Shown in pieces: positions 1 to 14,100 of a DNA stretch of 64,000 bases. The notes under the pieces are model-generated. The model was given only the letters and a program-made list of their open reading frames with translations. It had not been told where the DNA came from and searched no databases. Source of the DNA: Sacculina carcini (lineage: Eukaryota > Arthropoda > Thecostraca > Sacculinidae); NCBI GenBank assembly GCA_916048095.2, contig OU696591.1, positions 2,577,001-2,641,000 on the forward strand. Direction: 5' to 3'. The stretch's first letter is position 1, and each line of letters starts with the position of its first letter. The position numbers and the translations under genes are program-made.

Positions 1-1079
1 ATCTGACCATCTCTTGAATTAAATAAAACTGCTTGACTCCATTACTATGTTGGAAAATTTATTACACACCTATAAATTAATTATGAAAAACATCCGATGG
101 AAAGACAAATATCCTGAAAAACACACCACGTGAAATGTTATATTTATCAGCCGAGAAAAGTGAATAATGTTGATCACCATTGTTTTGAATCAATAATACA
201 GCGCACTTTTCACGTCGACCTGATGGCGTGCACAATAGTCTATTGAATTCTCGGTGGGAGTTTTGACAAAGCCCTCGCAAAGAAAAATCCATCAAAAGGC
301 CGCACTCAGAATGCATATGTGCTTAATCAATCACAAAACACGACACGGCGGACCAGAACAGCAAAATACAATAACACACGCCTTGATGAGAACAGCGCTA
401 AACACAACATCAAACACAAATTCAACACACAAAAACAAGAAATATGTACAATAGCTACATCAGGTGTATTTTGCATAAGAAACCAGCAGGTGGATTCTGA
501 TGAGGCAGACTGTATTTGTGAAATTCGTATTTGTGGAAATATTTGTAGACTTGTCGATTGCGATGGTGTAATTCAGTCAAATGCGGCGAGAAATTAAATC
601 GCATTAATTTGCATTATTCATGAAATACAAACAGATGAACATTAAAAACACAGATGACAAGCAATCAGAAAAAATTACCAATTGCATTACAAAACTTCAC
701 AATTCACATATAATTTGCATGTTCACATAATCCACGATAAAATTCAGTACCGTGTGCAGCATAGTTTAAAAATTCCGTTAGCACACAATCATAGACATGT
801 GAACAAATAAATGAGGAACAATTGTTAATAATAATCAATTATTAAATAAATAATTAATATTGAATTACTAATATTGATACTATTATTACTTAATTATTAA
901 TAATAATTAATGTTACTTAATCAACCTAAATTGTATAGCCTTCTCGTCATAGTACAACCTCATCTATAACTTCGACCGTTTCAACATTTAATATATTTTC
1001 TTGTTTGTTCAAAACAATTTGCTGTCAGTGACATTGTCCCATTAGCATAGGTTTAGGGTGAGTCGATTTGTGAATTTTT
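1..1079. other. AT-rich stretch with no recognisable gene
   Basis: I see no exon, transposon protein or clear terminal repeats here. The short open frames have no recognisable domain. The missing C-terminal exon(s) of THOC1 are not visible between 1 and 3820 on the minus strand, so the gene end probably lies left of the window. Confidence 0.5.
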
Positions 1080-1745
1080 TTAATTTTAGAAATGTCAAGG
1101 TGGAGATAGGTGCAGTTTTTCGCGCTGATTACGAATATGACCGAATTAGGGCTCTAACGTTGAACAATTTTTCAGCAAATTCACTTGATAATTCGAAAAA
1201 AGGCTAAAATAGCGCATATATCTAATGCCTACTGGACTAATATTATTTTAATATTTGAATGTTGTGCATATGCTATGGGACATACGTAACCATGCTGGTT
1301 AAAAAAAATTAAATGTCCAAGTTTAACCCATTTTTGACGAAATGACTTTGAATTTGGTCGAAAACGGTAGTTTTACACATATTAATGATAGAAAATGAAA
1401 TGGGTCGATTTTCACTTTATTTACACTTTATATTCATCAAAGTGAAGAGAGATACAGTTTATTTTGCGCTGAGTAGGAATATCATAAAACTAAATCTCTA
1501 TCTTTAACCAATTTTTCAGCAAATACATTTGATATAAAAAAGGGCTAGAATTACGCATTTATCAAAAGCGTACTAGACCAATTTAATTTTCATATTTCAA
1601 TATTATGCAGATGCTATGGGATACATGTGAACATGCTAATTAGGAATAGAAAAATATTAAATGTCCAAGGCTAACCAATTTTTGAGGAAATTACTCTGAA
1701 TTACGGAGGAAACCGAAATTTGACACATATTAGTGATAGGCATTA
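1080..1745. repeat. Diverged tandem duplication, about 341-bp unit
   Basis: Two copies (about 1080-1400 and 1420-1745) share ordered blocks: aatttttcagcaaat (about 1170 and 1511), gctatggga (about 1273 and 1612), aaatgtccaag, and a shared acacatatta end. Spacing between matching blocks is about 341 bp. The copies have diverged, so the event is old. A partial inverted match (cagcgcaaaataa, about 2405, against ttattttgcgctga, about 1462) suggests the unit belonged to a larger element. Confidence 0.6.
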
Positions 1746-2574
1746 GAATGGGTATTCTTTCATATTTTGGGCCAAATTGATTGTCAAAATCTACTTTCAA
1801 CTGGTAGATATATACTCATTATTGCACGCTGGAAATACACGTTAGAAATTCAAGTGACTATCTCTGAACAGCTTTTGAGCGCGTAACTGTGAACTTGAAG
1901 TTGTACGATATATTGGTTTGCTACAGCATGCAATTCTGGTTTGTGGTACAGCATGCAATTCAGGCTTCCTACTGCTGCAATCAATACTCTCTACATTTGT
2001 GGTGTGGCATGTCACATATTGAATATAATGTTTATTACTGATTTATGTTGCCTGTATGTGTTCTAATTGTCCAATATCACACTGTGTGTTGAATAAAATA
2101 TAACGAAAATACATCAGATTGAGCATGATGTCAATTGTATCGTGTCAATAGCCATTTTCCGTACTTTTCAGATCTTTCAATTGTATTTTCTCAAAAACTG
2201 GTTTAACATTGTATTACTTGTTTCATGTTTTTATACAGTGAGTTAATATGCATCTTATAGCCATTGTCCAAGATTAATAAAATACAATCTAATTGGTCCA
2301 GTACGCATTGACAATGGACGCTAATGTTTGTGTTTTGCCAAATTTCAAATGCATTTGCCTGAAACTTAGTCAAAGAATAAAATTCAATTTTATCATACTT
2401 TTACTCAGCGCAAAATAAGCTATATCTCCTATACATTAAAAAATGTGAAATTTGAATATTTTTAAAATAGACCCATCCTAGCCTATGACTAATATGACTA
2501 AAAGCTTGTTGGTTTCTAGGTCACGTATCGTTCAACCTTCACATGGAGCTATCCTTATAAATGACGCCTAGCTC

Positions 2575-3186
2575 AGCTTGTGTGATAATCTCGAAATATT
2601 GGGAGTACATGTAGACTCAAAACTAACATTTGAGAGTCACATTCAGAAGCTAGTTTGTTCGGCATCGCAGAAACTGGGAATTATAAGAAAGACATATCGG
2701 ATGTTCGGTAGCAGCACAATCTCGCTGTATTCGCTGTTTCATTTTGCCAATTCTGGAGTACTGCGCCCCCGTGTGGTCTTCTGCTGCGGATTGTCACCTC
2801 AATCTCATCAGCAGAGTTATTTGAACTTGCAAGTTCCTCTGTGGTGACTTGGTTCTTAGTGATCTGTGCCATCGTTGAAAGTTCAGCAGCGTGTGCATGC
2901 TGTACAAGATCAAGCACAACGACCATCATCCGATGAGCAAGTCAATTCCTGATGATTTCGTGGCAGCAAGAAGCACACGGTTTATATCCAAACAGTATTC
3001 CCAGTGCATGGCTCCAATTCGTTGTCGTACAGGGCAATTCCAACGTTGCTTTCTTCCGGCCACTGTGGCTACTTGGAACACGTTGAAGGAGGAGGATTTC
3101 TCGCAGAACAATTTGAACAAATTCAAGGCCAAAGTCAATGAAATGCTACTGAAAGAGCGGCATGGACCGTTGAGCGTTATTTATTA
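2575..3186 (+). pseudogene. LINE reverse-transcriptase C-terminal fragment
   Basis: Translation shows an RT thumb motif (LEILGVHVDSKLTFESHI from about 2590). After a frame break near 2770-2850 it continues in another frame with a typical LINE ORF2 C-terminus (FLPATVATWNTL near 3050), ending at the stop at 3185. Only the 3' part of ORF2 is present and the frame is broken, so this is a dead 5'-truncated copy. It lies outside the mapped THOC1 coding exons, downstream of the exon ending at 3821. Confidence 0.75.
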
Positions 3187-3507
3187 ATTATTTATTTCTT
3201 ATTTATTCATATTTACTGTTATTTTACTCTATTTATTACTATTTATTATTGGTTGTTGTAATTTATTGAATCATACTTTTATTTATTATTGGTTGTTTCT
3301 TATTGAACCACATGTTTATTGTTGATTGTTGTTATTCATTGAGGAACCAGAACATGTTTCACATGTCATGTCACATGTATCACATGTTTATTGTTGTTAT
3401 TTATTGAGGAACGAGGACAGAGTGATATTATGCAGTGTAATCGGATGATGGTTTATTGATATTTATTATATTCTTTTCAAACTCTCTTTCTCTAAAAATA
3501 TTTTTGG

Positions 3508-3605
3508 CGTTTGATTTACATGGGGCCAGCGCAGGGTGGTAATAGTGCTTGTACTCTTCGTATGTTACTGGATTTACCTGTAATTAATAATAATAATAAC
3601 AATAA
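3508..3605 (+). repeat. Dispersed short repeat family R, copy 1
   Basis: The core reads tacatggggcca, then cgcagggtggtaatagtgct, then ctggatttacctgtaatt, and ends in (AAT)n. The same ordered blocks recur at about 4135, 19250, 33600, 52570 and 63350. An AAT-type tail suggests the 3' end of a LINE or a SINE derived from one. Confidence 0.7.
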
Positions 3606-3820
3606 TGAACACATTCTATTCCACTCAACTGGTGCCACAATACACAATAAAAACCACCAATTTAAGCGGCCGAACTATTCACAATTTTCATTTATTTGGC
3701 GACACGCAAAACTAGAAACAACACTAGAAAAAATCGCCACGTTCATCTTTTCTGTATGAATCTTGTCTTTTTACACCTTGTCTATTTTTCAATTGTCTGG
3801 CAAGAGCGATTGCCACTCAC

Positions 3821-3968
3821 CGGTAAGTCGGCTGACACCTTGTTGAGCATGGCCTCGAGATATTCGGCCAGAGAGCCGGGCACTTTCTGAGCGGCGGCGA
3901 AAAAGTGCCTAGATCGTCGCGACAACAGACGAAGCGCCCGCCAGCCAAACTTACTGTCGTTGATCAGT
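3821..3968 (-). CDS. THOC1: THOC1 exon 11 (last in window)
   Basis: Encodes [18 protein letters not shown] and [17 protein letters not shown], highly conserved in THOC1. The strong GTGAGT donor at 3820-3815 shows that at least one more exon follows, outside the window. The acceptor is a TG/TATG tract ending CTAG. Confidence 0.93.
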
Positions 3969-6900
3969 CTAGCACACGTACACATACATACATACACAAA
4001 TTAATATGAGAGCCCTTTGATTTGATAATTTCATTTGATTAATCGTTTATTTATTTTGCTTCTCTCTTCATTAGCTTTCATCTTCCTGACTAAAAGGTTT
4101 ATTTTTCCAACTCTTTTTATCTCTACATCTTTTTTGAGCGCTTCCAGTACATGACCACTGTAGGGTGGAAATAGTGCTTGCACTCTTCCCATGCTACTGA
4201 AATTGCCTGTAATTAATAATACTAATAATAATAATAAAGAATGGAGTACGCATGGAATGAATATGACCGATGAAAATCACAAACACTGAAGCAGTATTCA
4301 ATTTGGTTCGCTGAATAATGCAGTTAAAGCGGCATCATACCATGATAGAAGTGGAATCAATGTGTAACGTTTGTGATAAATGTGTAACGTTGCGTTATTT
4401 TAACATTTGTTGTTACCATGTTAACATGTTAACATAACATACCATGTTAACATACGTTGTGTTAACATTTCTATAACCATGCAATGACATCCACTCCAAT
4501 GTGTCAGTGTATCAGTATGTCAGTGTATCAGTGTGAGTATATCAGTATGCCAGTGTGTCAGTATATCAGTATGTCAGTGTATCAGTATATCAGTGTGTCA
4601 GTATATCAGTATATCACTGTATCAGTATGTCAGTGTATCAGTATATCAGTGTATCAGTATGTCAGTGTATCAGTATGCCAGTGTGTCAGTATATCAGTAT
4701 GTCAGTGTATCAGTATGTCTGTGTATCATTGTATCCGTATGTCCGTGTATCAGTATATCAGTATGTCTGTGTGTCAGTATATCATTTTGTCAGTATATCA
4801 GTGTGTCAGTATATCAGTATGTCAGTGTATCAGTATGTCAGTGTATCAGTATACCAGTGTGTCAGTATACCAGTGTGTCAATATGTCAGTGTATCAGTGT
4901 ATCAGCATCAGTGTGTTAGTATATCAGTATGTTAGTGTATCAGTATGTAATTTTTGTTAATTTATAATGTATTGCCACGGAATAATCACACACACAGTAA
5001 CAACATAAACAATAAACAGTGGCAATGTTCGTTGAGCCGCGGCTCTTGAAGCAACATGTATAACATCACATTGTTATACGACACATTTGCAATAATATAC
5101 ACACAAAGAACAAATTAAAATTTGTTCACCCCAATTAAAATTTTCATCTAAAATGAGCCCCAGAAATTTGGTATTTTGAACTCTCCGCATCAATTGACCA
5201 TCGATAGAAATTGGAGGAAAAGTCAGATTTCTGGACCTATTTGGGAAAAATATGCAATTCGTTTTGTCATGTCAGTGTATCAGCATCAGAGTGTTAGTAT
5301 ATCAGTCAAACAGATATGTGTCGCCTAGCATGCCATTTAGGCACTCATAGAGGTAAAAATTCTCACCCACATGGTCGCCGACCGAAATTTCGGCGTATCC
5401 AGGTCATTTGCCGTAACCGGCAATTAAGCACCATACGTAATTATAAATGCACTGGAGTCAATCATGATGTTTTGACCTCCGTGCGAATACAGAGTCGGAT
5501 CACCGTAAATGGCCTTCCACTGAAGATTGTCCAAATAAATGCGCAGTCAGCCTTGCCTAAGATTGATGACATCAATGCTCTCCTGCCGCGAATGAATTTG
5601 GACATATTATGCGTTTCTGAAACGTGGTTCACGCCGCAACTGTTAGATAAGTTCATCATAGTTCCTGGCTTCTCTGTTTGGAGATGCGATCGTAAGGATG
5701 GCAGAGGAGGGGGTGTTGCTGTTTTCTGCAGAATTGGTCTTTGCGTGAATCGACTAGATATTGCTAGCAGGTGTGGCACTACTGAAGCTCTTTTCTTGTC
5801 GATATCTGGACCAAATGTGCGCCCAGTAGTTGTGGGAGTAGTTTACCGACCACCTAAGGAAGCGGTAGCGATGAGTCTGGAGAACATCGAAGATATACTT
5901 CAAGCGGCATTGATTCACTCCAAACCGCTCATATTGACGGGCGACCTAAACTTTGATCTCCTGAAACCAGCTTGCTCCTAAGGCCTCACGAGTTTGCTAA
6001 ACAACTATGGTTTGACGCAGATAATCGACTCACCGACACACCCACACCCAGTGCCTTCTCTCCTAGACGTAATGGTCACCAATATCAATTCAGACATGAT
6101 TTCTGATGTAACTGTTGAACCGACGCCATTCGCCGATCACTTGCCCATTGCTGCGAGTTTTAAGATCGGATCAGCTCGACAGAGAATAAACGCTGTGACG
6201 TACAGGCCGTGGCGCAATATCAATTGGGACCTGTTCAATTATCTGCTGCTCACTGCTGACTGGGAACAGTTTTCGAAATCAAGGTGCGTGAACACCACAG
6301 TGCACATATTCATGGAGATATGGTGCGTCTGTCTCGATACTGTCTGTCCATTGCGCACAATTAAACCGAAACTGAACAGCCTCCCCTGGAATCGCGGTCG
6401 CTGTGATCTTCTGTGTAGCATGTCTGAGCGAGATGCAGCATACCGAGCGTGGAGAAACACCGGAGACCCAATCAGGAAGACTACCTACGTTCGGTTAAGA
6501 AACTCCGTTAAGCATACAATCGAAGCTGAGCGAAAGGCTTATCTCACGCAGCAACTTGAGGGCAAAAATTCGTCAGATGTTTGGAAAGCTTTGCGAGACA
6601 TGGTCATTCAAGGAAAGCGGGCTTCAGACAACCAAATAGCCACAACGGCGCGTACTGCCGACAAATTCAATGATTATTTCTCCAGCAAGGCAGAGCGAAT
6701 AGCTGAAATAATCCGATGCAATCCTACAGCTCCTGTTGGAGACAGACCTCCTACTGTCATAAACAGCACCACGAAATTAGAACCAGTTACCCTGCCTGAG
6801 CTATGGAGTAAGTTGTGTGCTATCAAATCCAGGTTTTCCGTCAGCACCGACGGCATCCCAGTATTTGTCCTCCGGAAAACCTTAGCAGTTCTTGGCCCGC

Positions 6901-8641
6901 ATCTGCTCAGTATCATAAACTGTTCTATCAAAACCAGCGTTTTTCCTGAAGCATGAAAAATTGCGACCCTGATTACGCTGCCAAAGTCAGGCGACACATC
7001 TAATCCGGCTAATACGCGTCCAATCTCCCTGCTGTGCAGCATCAGCAAACTTTTGGAGCGAGTGGTCAGCGATCAGTTGGTGAAATATATGACGGAGCAC
7101 AGTCTACTCTCTCCCAATCAGTCCGCATATCGCCGGCACTGGTCTACGGAGCACATGCTGTTGGCAACGAAACACCACATCGTGCAGGCCGTGGACACAC
7201 GGCAGATATCAGCAGTTGTGTCATTTGACATCAGCGGGGCTTTCGACTGCGTAAATCACAAGTCACTGTGTGCACGACTGCAGTGGCACGGTATTCAGCC
7301 GGCGTGGTTTGAGAGCTACCTAAGTGGACGTCAACAAATAGTCAGAAACGGGACTGAGAAACGACAGCTGAGACATGGTGTACATCAGGGCTCTGTGCTG
7401 GGTCCTCTTCTCTACATTTTGGCAGTCAACGATGCTGAGAACCACATCCCGTTCGGCAGAACTTTCAGCTACGCTGATGACACTTTTCTTGTGTTGACGG
7501 CGGCCTGCTCTCCCATTGGTATTCAAGAAATGGTTTCGCAGATGCATGTAAGCACGCAGGCTTTTCGCAATTGGCTTGCCAGTAATGGTTTCCTGATGAA
7601 CAGTGAGAAGACATCCCTTGTGATTTGCGGTACTCGTGTCCCCATCCAACGCTGTGAGTCTGTCCGGCTACATCTGTCAAATAGCTGCATTTCACCGAGG
7701 CCGGGTTTGCGCGTTTTGGGAGTCACCCTGGACAGTCGGCTCACCTGGGGATGCCATGTGATGGACTTGGTAAAGCGCTGCAACTGCATACTGATTTCCA
7801 TCAGTCGAATCAAGAGACAGCTGACATCCGAGGTAATAAACAGACAAGTTGTTGCCCACATCTTCTCCAGAATACAGTACTGCATGTCTATCTGGGGTGG
7901 GTTGTCAGAGTCTGACAAAGAGAATATCAGCAGGATCATGCGGTTTGCCGCCCGCCTGACTTGTGGTCTAAGGAAGTACGACCATGTCACGCCGGCTCTC
8001 AGGAGTCTCGGGTGGCCGATAGTTGAAGTCATGGTCAGAAACCGTGGCCTAAAAAATGTAACGAGAGCTCTGCAAAAAGATCGCGCTCCGCCGTGTCTCA
8101 CTGACATGTTTAGCAGGAGGAACAGCGTGTCAGCGCGTAGCACCCGTTCCACTGAATGTGGATCGTTGCACCTGCCCAGGGCCCGACTAGAGGCTACCAA
8201 ACGCCATTTCAGGTGTCGCGCAGCGAGGGCTTACAATGAGGTCGCCAGAAATAGAGCTTTATCTTTTTTACATTTCATTCCGTTTAATAGTTTTATTGTT
8301 TTCGATATCACCCTACGTCGACTCCACCCATTTTTTTATTATCATTATTGTTATATATACTCATTTTATCATTAATTGTTGTTTTAATTGTATTGTAAAT
8401 TGCCTATGTGTCATGTTCTAATTTGTATTGTAAATTGTCAATTAAAAACCGTTTCGGATTGACAATATATGATGATGATGATATGTCAGTATGTCAGTGT
8501 ATCAGTATGTCAGTGTATCAGCATCAGTGTGTCAGTATAACAATTTGTCAGTATACCAGTATGTCAGTATACCAGTATACCAGTATGTCACTATACCAGT
8601 GTATCAGCATCAGTGTGTCAGTATGTCAGTGTGTGTGTGTA

Positions 8642-8681
<40 letters not shown>

Positions 8682-11148
8682 GCTGGCTCGCCTGTACTGA
8701 GGATCCACTTGACTGGCTGGTTCCAGTTGCATGATGGCCGCGTTGAGAAAAGTTCCGTCCAGAGACGGCAGAAAGTCGCGGCCGTCACCACTGCAAGCCA
8801 GCATATTGTCCGGCTGCACGTTCCACAGGCGACTCAACTCGGCGCTACACACACACACACACACACATACACACACACACACACACACACATTATTTAGA
8901 AGACAATGGTCTCTTATCAAAGAACCAACACGGCTTTAGAAAGCAATATTCTATCGAGACAGCAGCGTTAGAATTGATAGCATATATATACAACGGCTTG
9001 AGAAGAAATAATATGATAACAGGAATTTTTTATCGATATTTCTACAGCATTTGACGCGCTTTATCATGAAATTTCATTGAGAAAAGTTGAACTGTTATGA
9101 CATTAAAGGTCGGGCTGTATTAAATAATCAGCTGTTGGAAGTGAAGAGTATGTTACAAACAGCTAGTAGATAAGTGCGCAAGAATAGCGTGAACATATAT
9201 ACTAGCATTAAAACCCGCCCGTTGTGCGGAGCAATTCATAATATGAAATTCATATTCAATTCATAAAAAATATGATGAATTAAAAATGAAATAGGGTACA
9301 CTCATAAAAATATTAATCAATTGTAAATTATAAGTTTAATTATTTATATTTCGACAAAATATTTCCCCTCAGTCCGCCTTAGTCATTTTTTCACCCGCCC
9401 GTCGTGCTGAATAATTCAGAACTCGAACACGATCCGTCCTGGATCTTGAAGTAAAATCCATTAGTTGTGTGTATGGATTAATTCTACAGGGGAAATTGGA
9501 CGTTCTATTGTCTATAGTTGCTGCCCGCGGAGCATTTTTATTTATGAAAAAATACCTTTTTTAAATGAACCAGTTGAAAAAATGAACTAAAAAATCGAAA
9601 CACTTTTTTTAAACCCGCTCGTCGTGCGGAACAATTCATACAATAAAATTTATATTAAATCCATAAAATATAATGAATACAAATTGAAAAGCAAAAAATG
9701 TAACCTATAAATATCTTAACCAATAGAAAAGTCTAAATGTGAACATTTTTGTTTTTATTTTGACAAATATTATCCCTCAACCCGCCTGATATATAAATTT
9801 GCCCGTCGTGTGGTATAATTCAGAACACAAACACGAAACAAACAATGAAAGATGATGAAATCTTTTCATCAGAATGTTTCCAAACTATATATATTACTTA
9901 ACATCATTCCCCAATATCATTTGCTTAAGTACTATTTTACTTTTACCGCTATAATATTTACGGCTAAGATGTATATATTTTCCGCTATCATTAAAACCCA
10001 ATATAACCTGAATCAAACCTACCCAACCCAACCCAACCATTCAATCTTGACCGCACTCAGCCTAGTCTGAGGTGATGTTCTATGTTGCAATTTGATAATG
10101 TAAACCGACTGCCACTACATAATCTTTCAATGTTTTTAATTTATGCATCAGCTCGATGGACATCGTGCCCTGTACTTGTTCTTAATTTCATTTGATTGTG
10201 TCCGTTGTGGGTAATAAGCTATGAACTATGAACACACACACACACATACACACACAGAGAAAGGCATGGAAAAACGCACACAGAAAGCAACGAACCATAG
10301 CAAGTGATCAGGCCCGTTTCTGTGTATTCTGTGTGATTATAGACAAGGAACTATGAACACACAAGCTCACACATGTATACATACATATTCAGCATAAATA
10401 ATTATCATTCACGCACCCGGTAATGATAAATTTACACAGCTGTTTTGCTGGATTTGTCAAAAGCATAACATTATCTCTTATGCTCCAGTTAAACGCCATA
10501 TTTTCCTGGCAGCGCAATTTCAGCATTGTCCTCCAGTTGACGTAAATCTTCATTTTTAACAAATAATCAAATTATCCTCTTAATTATATATTTTCAACTG
10601 ACTGATACATTCCCATCGCGCCCATTCCTCTCGGAAACTAAAGTTGAAAAGGTTAAAAGCCTCCAGTGACAGCAGCTGGCTGCCACCGCAGAACCAACCC
10701 TCTCGACGCTATGACACCACAAGGACGAAAGACGTATTAGAGAGGGCCACCTCCCCAGAATGCATGTCACAACTCATGACTGATATCTGGTACCATCATT
10801 TACTGCTGGGTGGACAGGGGCTGTTGGATTATAAAATTCACCAATTAAATTCTGCTCCGCCGGGTTTCGAACCACGGACCTCGCGCTTGTGAGCCGGGTG
10901 TGCTAACAACTACACCACAGAGTCCAACAAAACAGCTAACTCACTTTCCCATGGCAAACTTGCGCTTGCTGTCGGCGTGCTTGATCACATCGCCCAGCGG
11001 TCGTTTGAGTCTGGCAGGTCGCGCTGTCGTGGTCGTCGCGGTCCCGGTCTTGTTGTCATCCGTGCCGACCGCCGCCGCTGCTGAGGAAGGTTTGAACGAA
11101 GGACATCCGTCGTTTTTCCAGCTGCTCCAATGTTCCTCCATCTGCTTG

Positions 11149-11179
<31 letters not shown>

Positions 11180-14100
11180 CAAGGACCAATAAATAAAGCA
11201 CGCGCAAGGCCCGATGTCTGAGTCAGCGAGCGAAGGTCATTGCTTCCATTGTAACACATCGTTATATACTCGACAAACATGGGAAAATACACAATTATCG
11301 TTGTAAATACGACAAATGTGTACACAATTGACTTATGTAGTATGAGATGAAAAAGTAACATACACAAATATTTTCTGCCTCAAAAATGTATTATACTTGC
11401 ACCTTTGTGGTTGAAAGCGACCAAACACGGTATAATTGAACTATTTAAATCAAAATGCATTCGTTTTTGTCGAGAATGGGTACCTTATACCTTGTTGAAT
11501 GGGTACCTTATACCTATGATTGAATTGTGTATTGTGTGCGAGAGAGTGTGTGAGCGAATGTGTATAGTTGTGTTGGTGTGTGTGTGTGTGTGTTTGTAAA
11601 GTATACATGCCCCGAGGCGGCGATCAAGTGACCAGCTCGCCGCTGATTGGTCGAGTATGCGAGTGGCTGATCTGGGCGTGTGTGTGAGTGTGTGTTTGTG
11701 CGTGTGTGTGTGTGTGTGTGTGCGCGCGCGCGTGGGGCAGTGATGCCCGCGCCCGCCCGTCTGTAAATATATTTTAGTTTTTTGTTCGTTTACCTACCTG
11801 AACATGTATGATTATATACACACACACACACACACACTTTCAGGCAAAGAAAAAAGCAGACACAGACGCAGAACTGGCCACATAGCAGCGATTAATCAGC
11901 GAGTCGGATCTTCTTTACAGAAGTCTGGAGAAAAACTGCATTTTTCTGCTGGTCTTTCTCTAGATCAGTGCTTCTCAACGTGGGCCATTTGACCCCCTTG
12001 GAGGCCTCGGAGTTCTTTTGAAGGGCCATAAGACCAAATTTACGAAACAGGGGGCCACCATATGTTCTCAGGGGCCACGGAAAATTAATGTTGAAACAGT
12101 TTATTCTATTAATAATTTCGATGTTATACATTTCGATCGTGTGATCCGACGATGTCTGTGTGCTCATTCCACCTGTACGCACGGTTATTGCGTTGTTTTG
12201 GTGGTCAGTGGGGATATTCACTAGCGTACATGAGCTCTAGAGCAGTCCCGACGCGACAATCCATGTGTATTGGAGCCACAAGGCCTTCTAGGAGGGCCAC
12301 GGACAGTTTCTGGGGGGCCACAATGACTCGCATTGTGTTGAGGGGGCCATGCCAAGAAAAGGTTGAGAAACACTGCTCTAGATTATCAAGTCCACTCAGA
12401 AGAACATTAGATTTTATTGTTACGCGCACGACTTCAGCGAACTGACTATACAACCTCAAACCATTACCATGATGAAACTTATTGAAGGGTGATACTTTAG
12501 CGCCTATATTGAATACCCTACAAGCCAATGGGCTACACATTGTGGGCTGATTTTCGACAATCACAGACAGGTTGCACCCACTAAAATTTTCTGTCATGAA
12601 TAGACAACTAACCGCTTTTCCAATCTTGAAATAACCATGTGTTTGCACTGCTTGTGTAGACTACGTCCATGTCTGAAAGCATAAAAGGAAGTGATGGTAT
12701 CCTTCTGGAGAAAATATATCACTTCCTTCTGAAGAAAACGTTTGTCCCAGTGTTTGGTATTCGAAACACTCGGCACCTCGTTGTAATTTTGTAATAAACG
12801 CACAGCCGCTCAACTCGCACAGCACAGTATCTCCTCCAACCGTCAAACCACAAACACGACTCCTCGCTCACACCGTGACACACAAACACACACGCACCCA
12901 CACAAAGCCTCACCCGCCGCAGCAACCAATCAGCAGCGAGCCGGTCACTCGCCGCCGCCGCGGGCATGAACAATTCACGGCGTGTCAGTCATACTAGTAC
13001 ATACATACATACATACAAACATAGTACACAACAGGAGCACAAACGCGAATCACACACACACACACACACACACTAACACTCCATGCACATAACACTACAT
13101 GCACACCTGGCTTCAAGAGCCAACTAAACGTATAAATCTACAAGATGCGGTAAAGTGGAAACGCCATTGTATGACGAATGACAATAACAATGACGAATGC
13201 GTATCGACTGAACACGCACTCAAACATGCATACTCACACGCACTCACACAATAGCATGAACATCAATATTGAAATAATTGACGCGGCGCAGGATTGGCCC
13301 GTAATAAACGCACAGCAGAGCGACTAGGCAAGTCATTCGGTTGTTCACTCATCTGCACCGGTTCAACAACTCTTTCAGGCTGAACTGCAGCAGGCGGAAC
13401 TGTCACGAGAGCCGGACGACGTTCTTCTTCCTCCTGCTGCTGCTGCTGCACACCAGGCGGCACACTGACAGCCACGCGTCGATTGCACGGCCTCAGACTT
13501 CTCACGTGACGAGGCACTCCGTCGACTTCGACGCTGAGCTGAGAGGTCACACCAGTCACAGTGCCGATGTGTGACCTGGTGTGACAACTTGCACCTCGCT
13601 GCCGAACCCACACAACATCTCCAAGTTTGAACTTACAGCGCACAGAAGCGTTGTTAACTTGAGCGTTGCCAGAATGTGGCGGCGTCGGGATTGGCCGCGA
13701 CCGCACGCGATATTTATATATCTGCATGGCAGGCGCGGAACTGTCTGTGCGGCTGTCCTTTGGAGTCATGTTGTACCAATGTACAGCTTCCGATACAGAG
13801 CAGTTCGACCTAGCAGCGATTGTTTTGATGGTGCGATGGCTGCGCTCAGCGATGGCATTTCCAGTGGGCTCATATGCGCACCGAAAAATCAAATTGACAC
13901 CCCATTTTTCGAGCATGCTTCTGAAAGCAGCGCTGCGAAACACAGTTGCGTTATCGGCCAGAACTTCCGCTGGTGGACCGCGCTCATAAAAAATGTTCTC
14001 CAATTGCATGATGACATTCACACTGTCTTGCTGTCTCAGGTGACGCCACAGTGAGAATCGCGACGGGCCACAGTCGATCACAGTGAGGTAATGGTGAAGC

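Noticed and set aside
4484-4960. Three overlapping 126-158-codon open frames rich in Tyr, Gln, Ser and Val
   Set aside because: They are the three translations of one stop-free 8-bp minisatellite.
7523-8200. 225-codon minus-strand frame
   Set aside because: Antisense shadow of the LINE RT, which has clear motifs on the plus strand.
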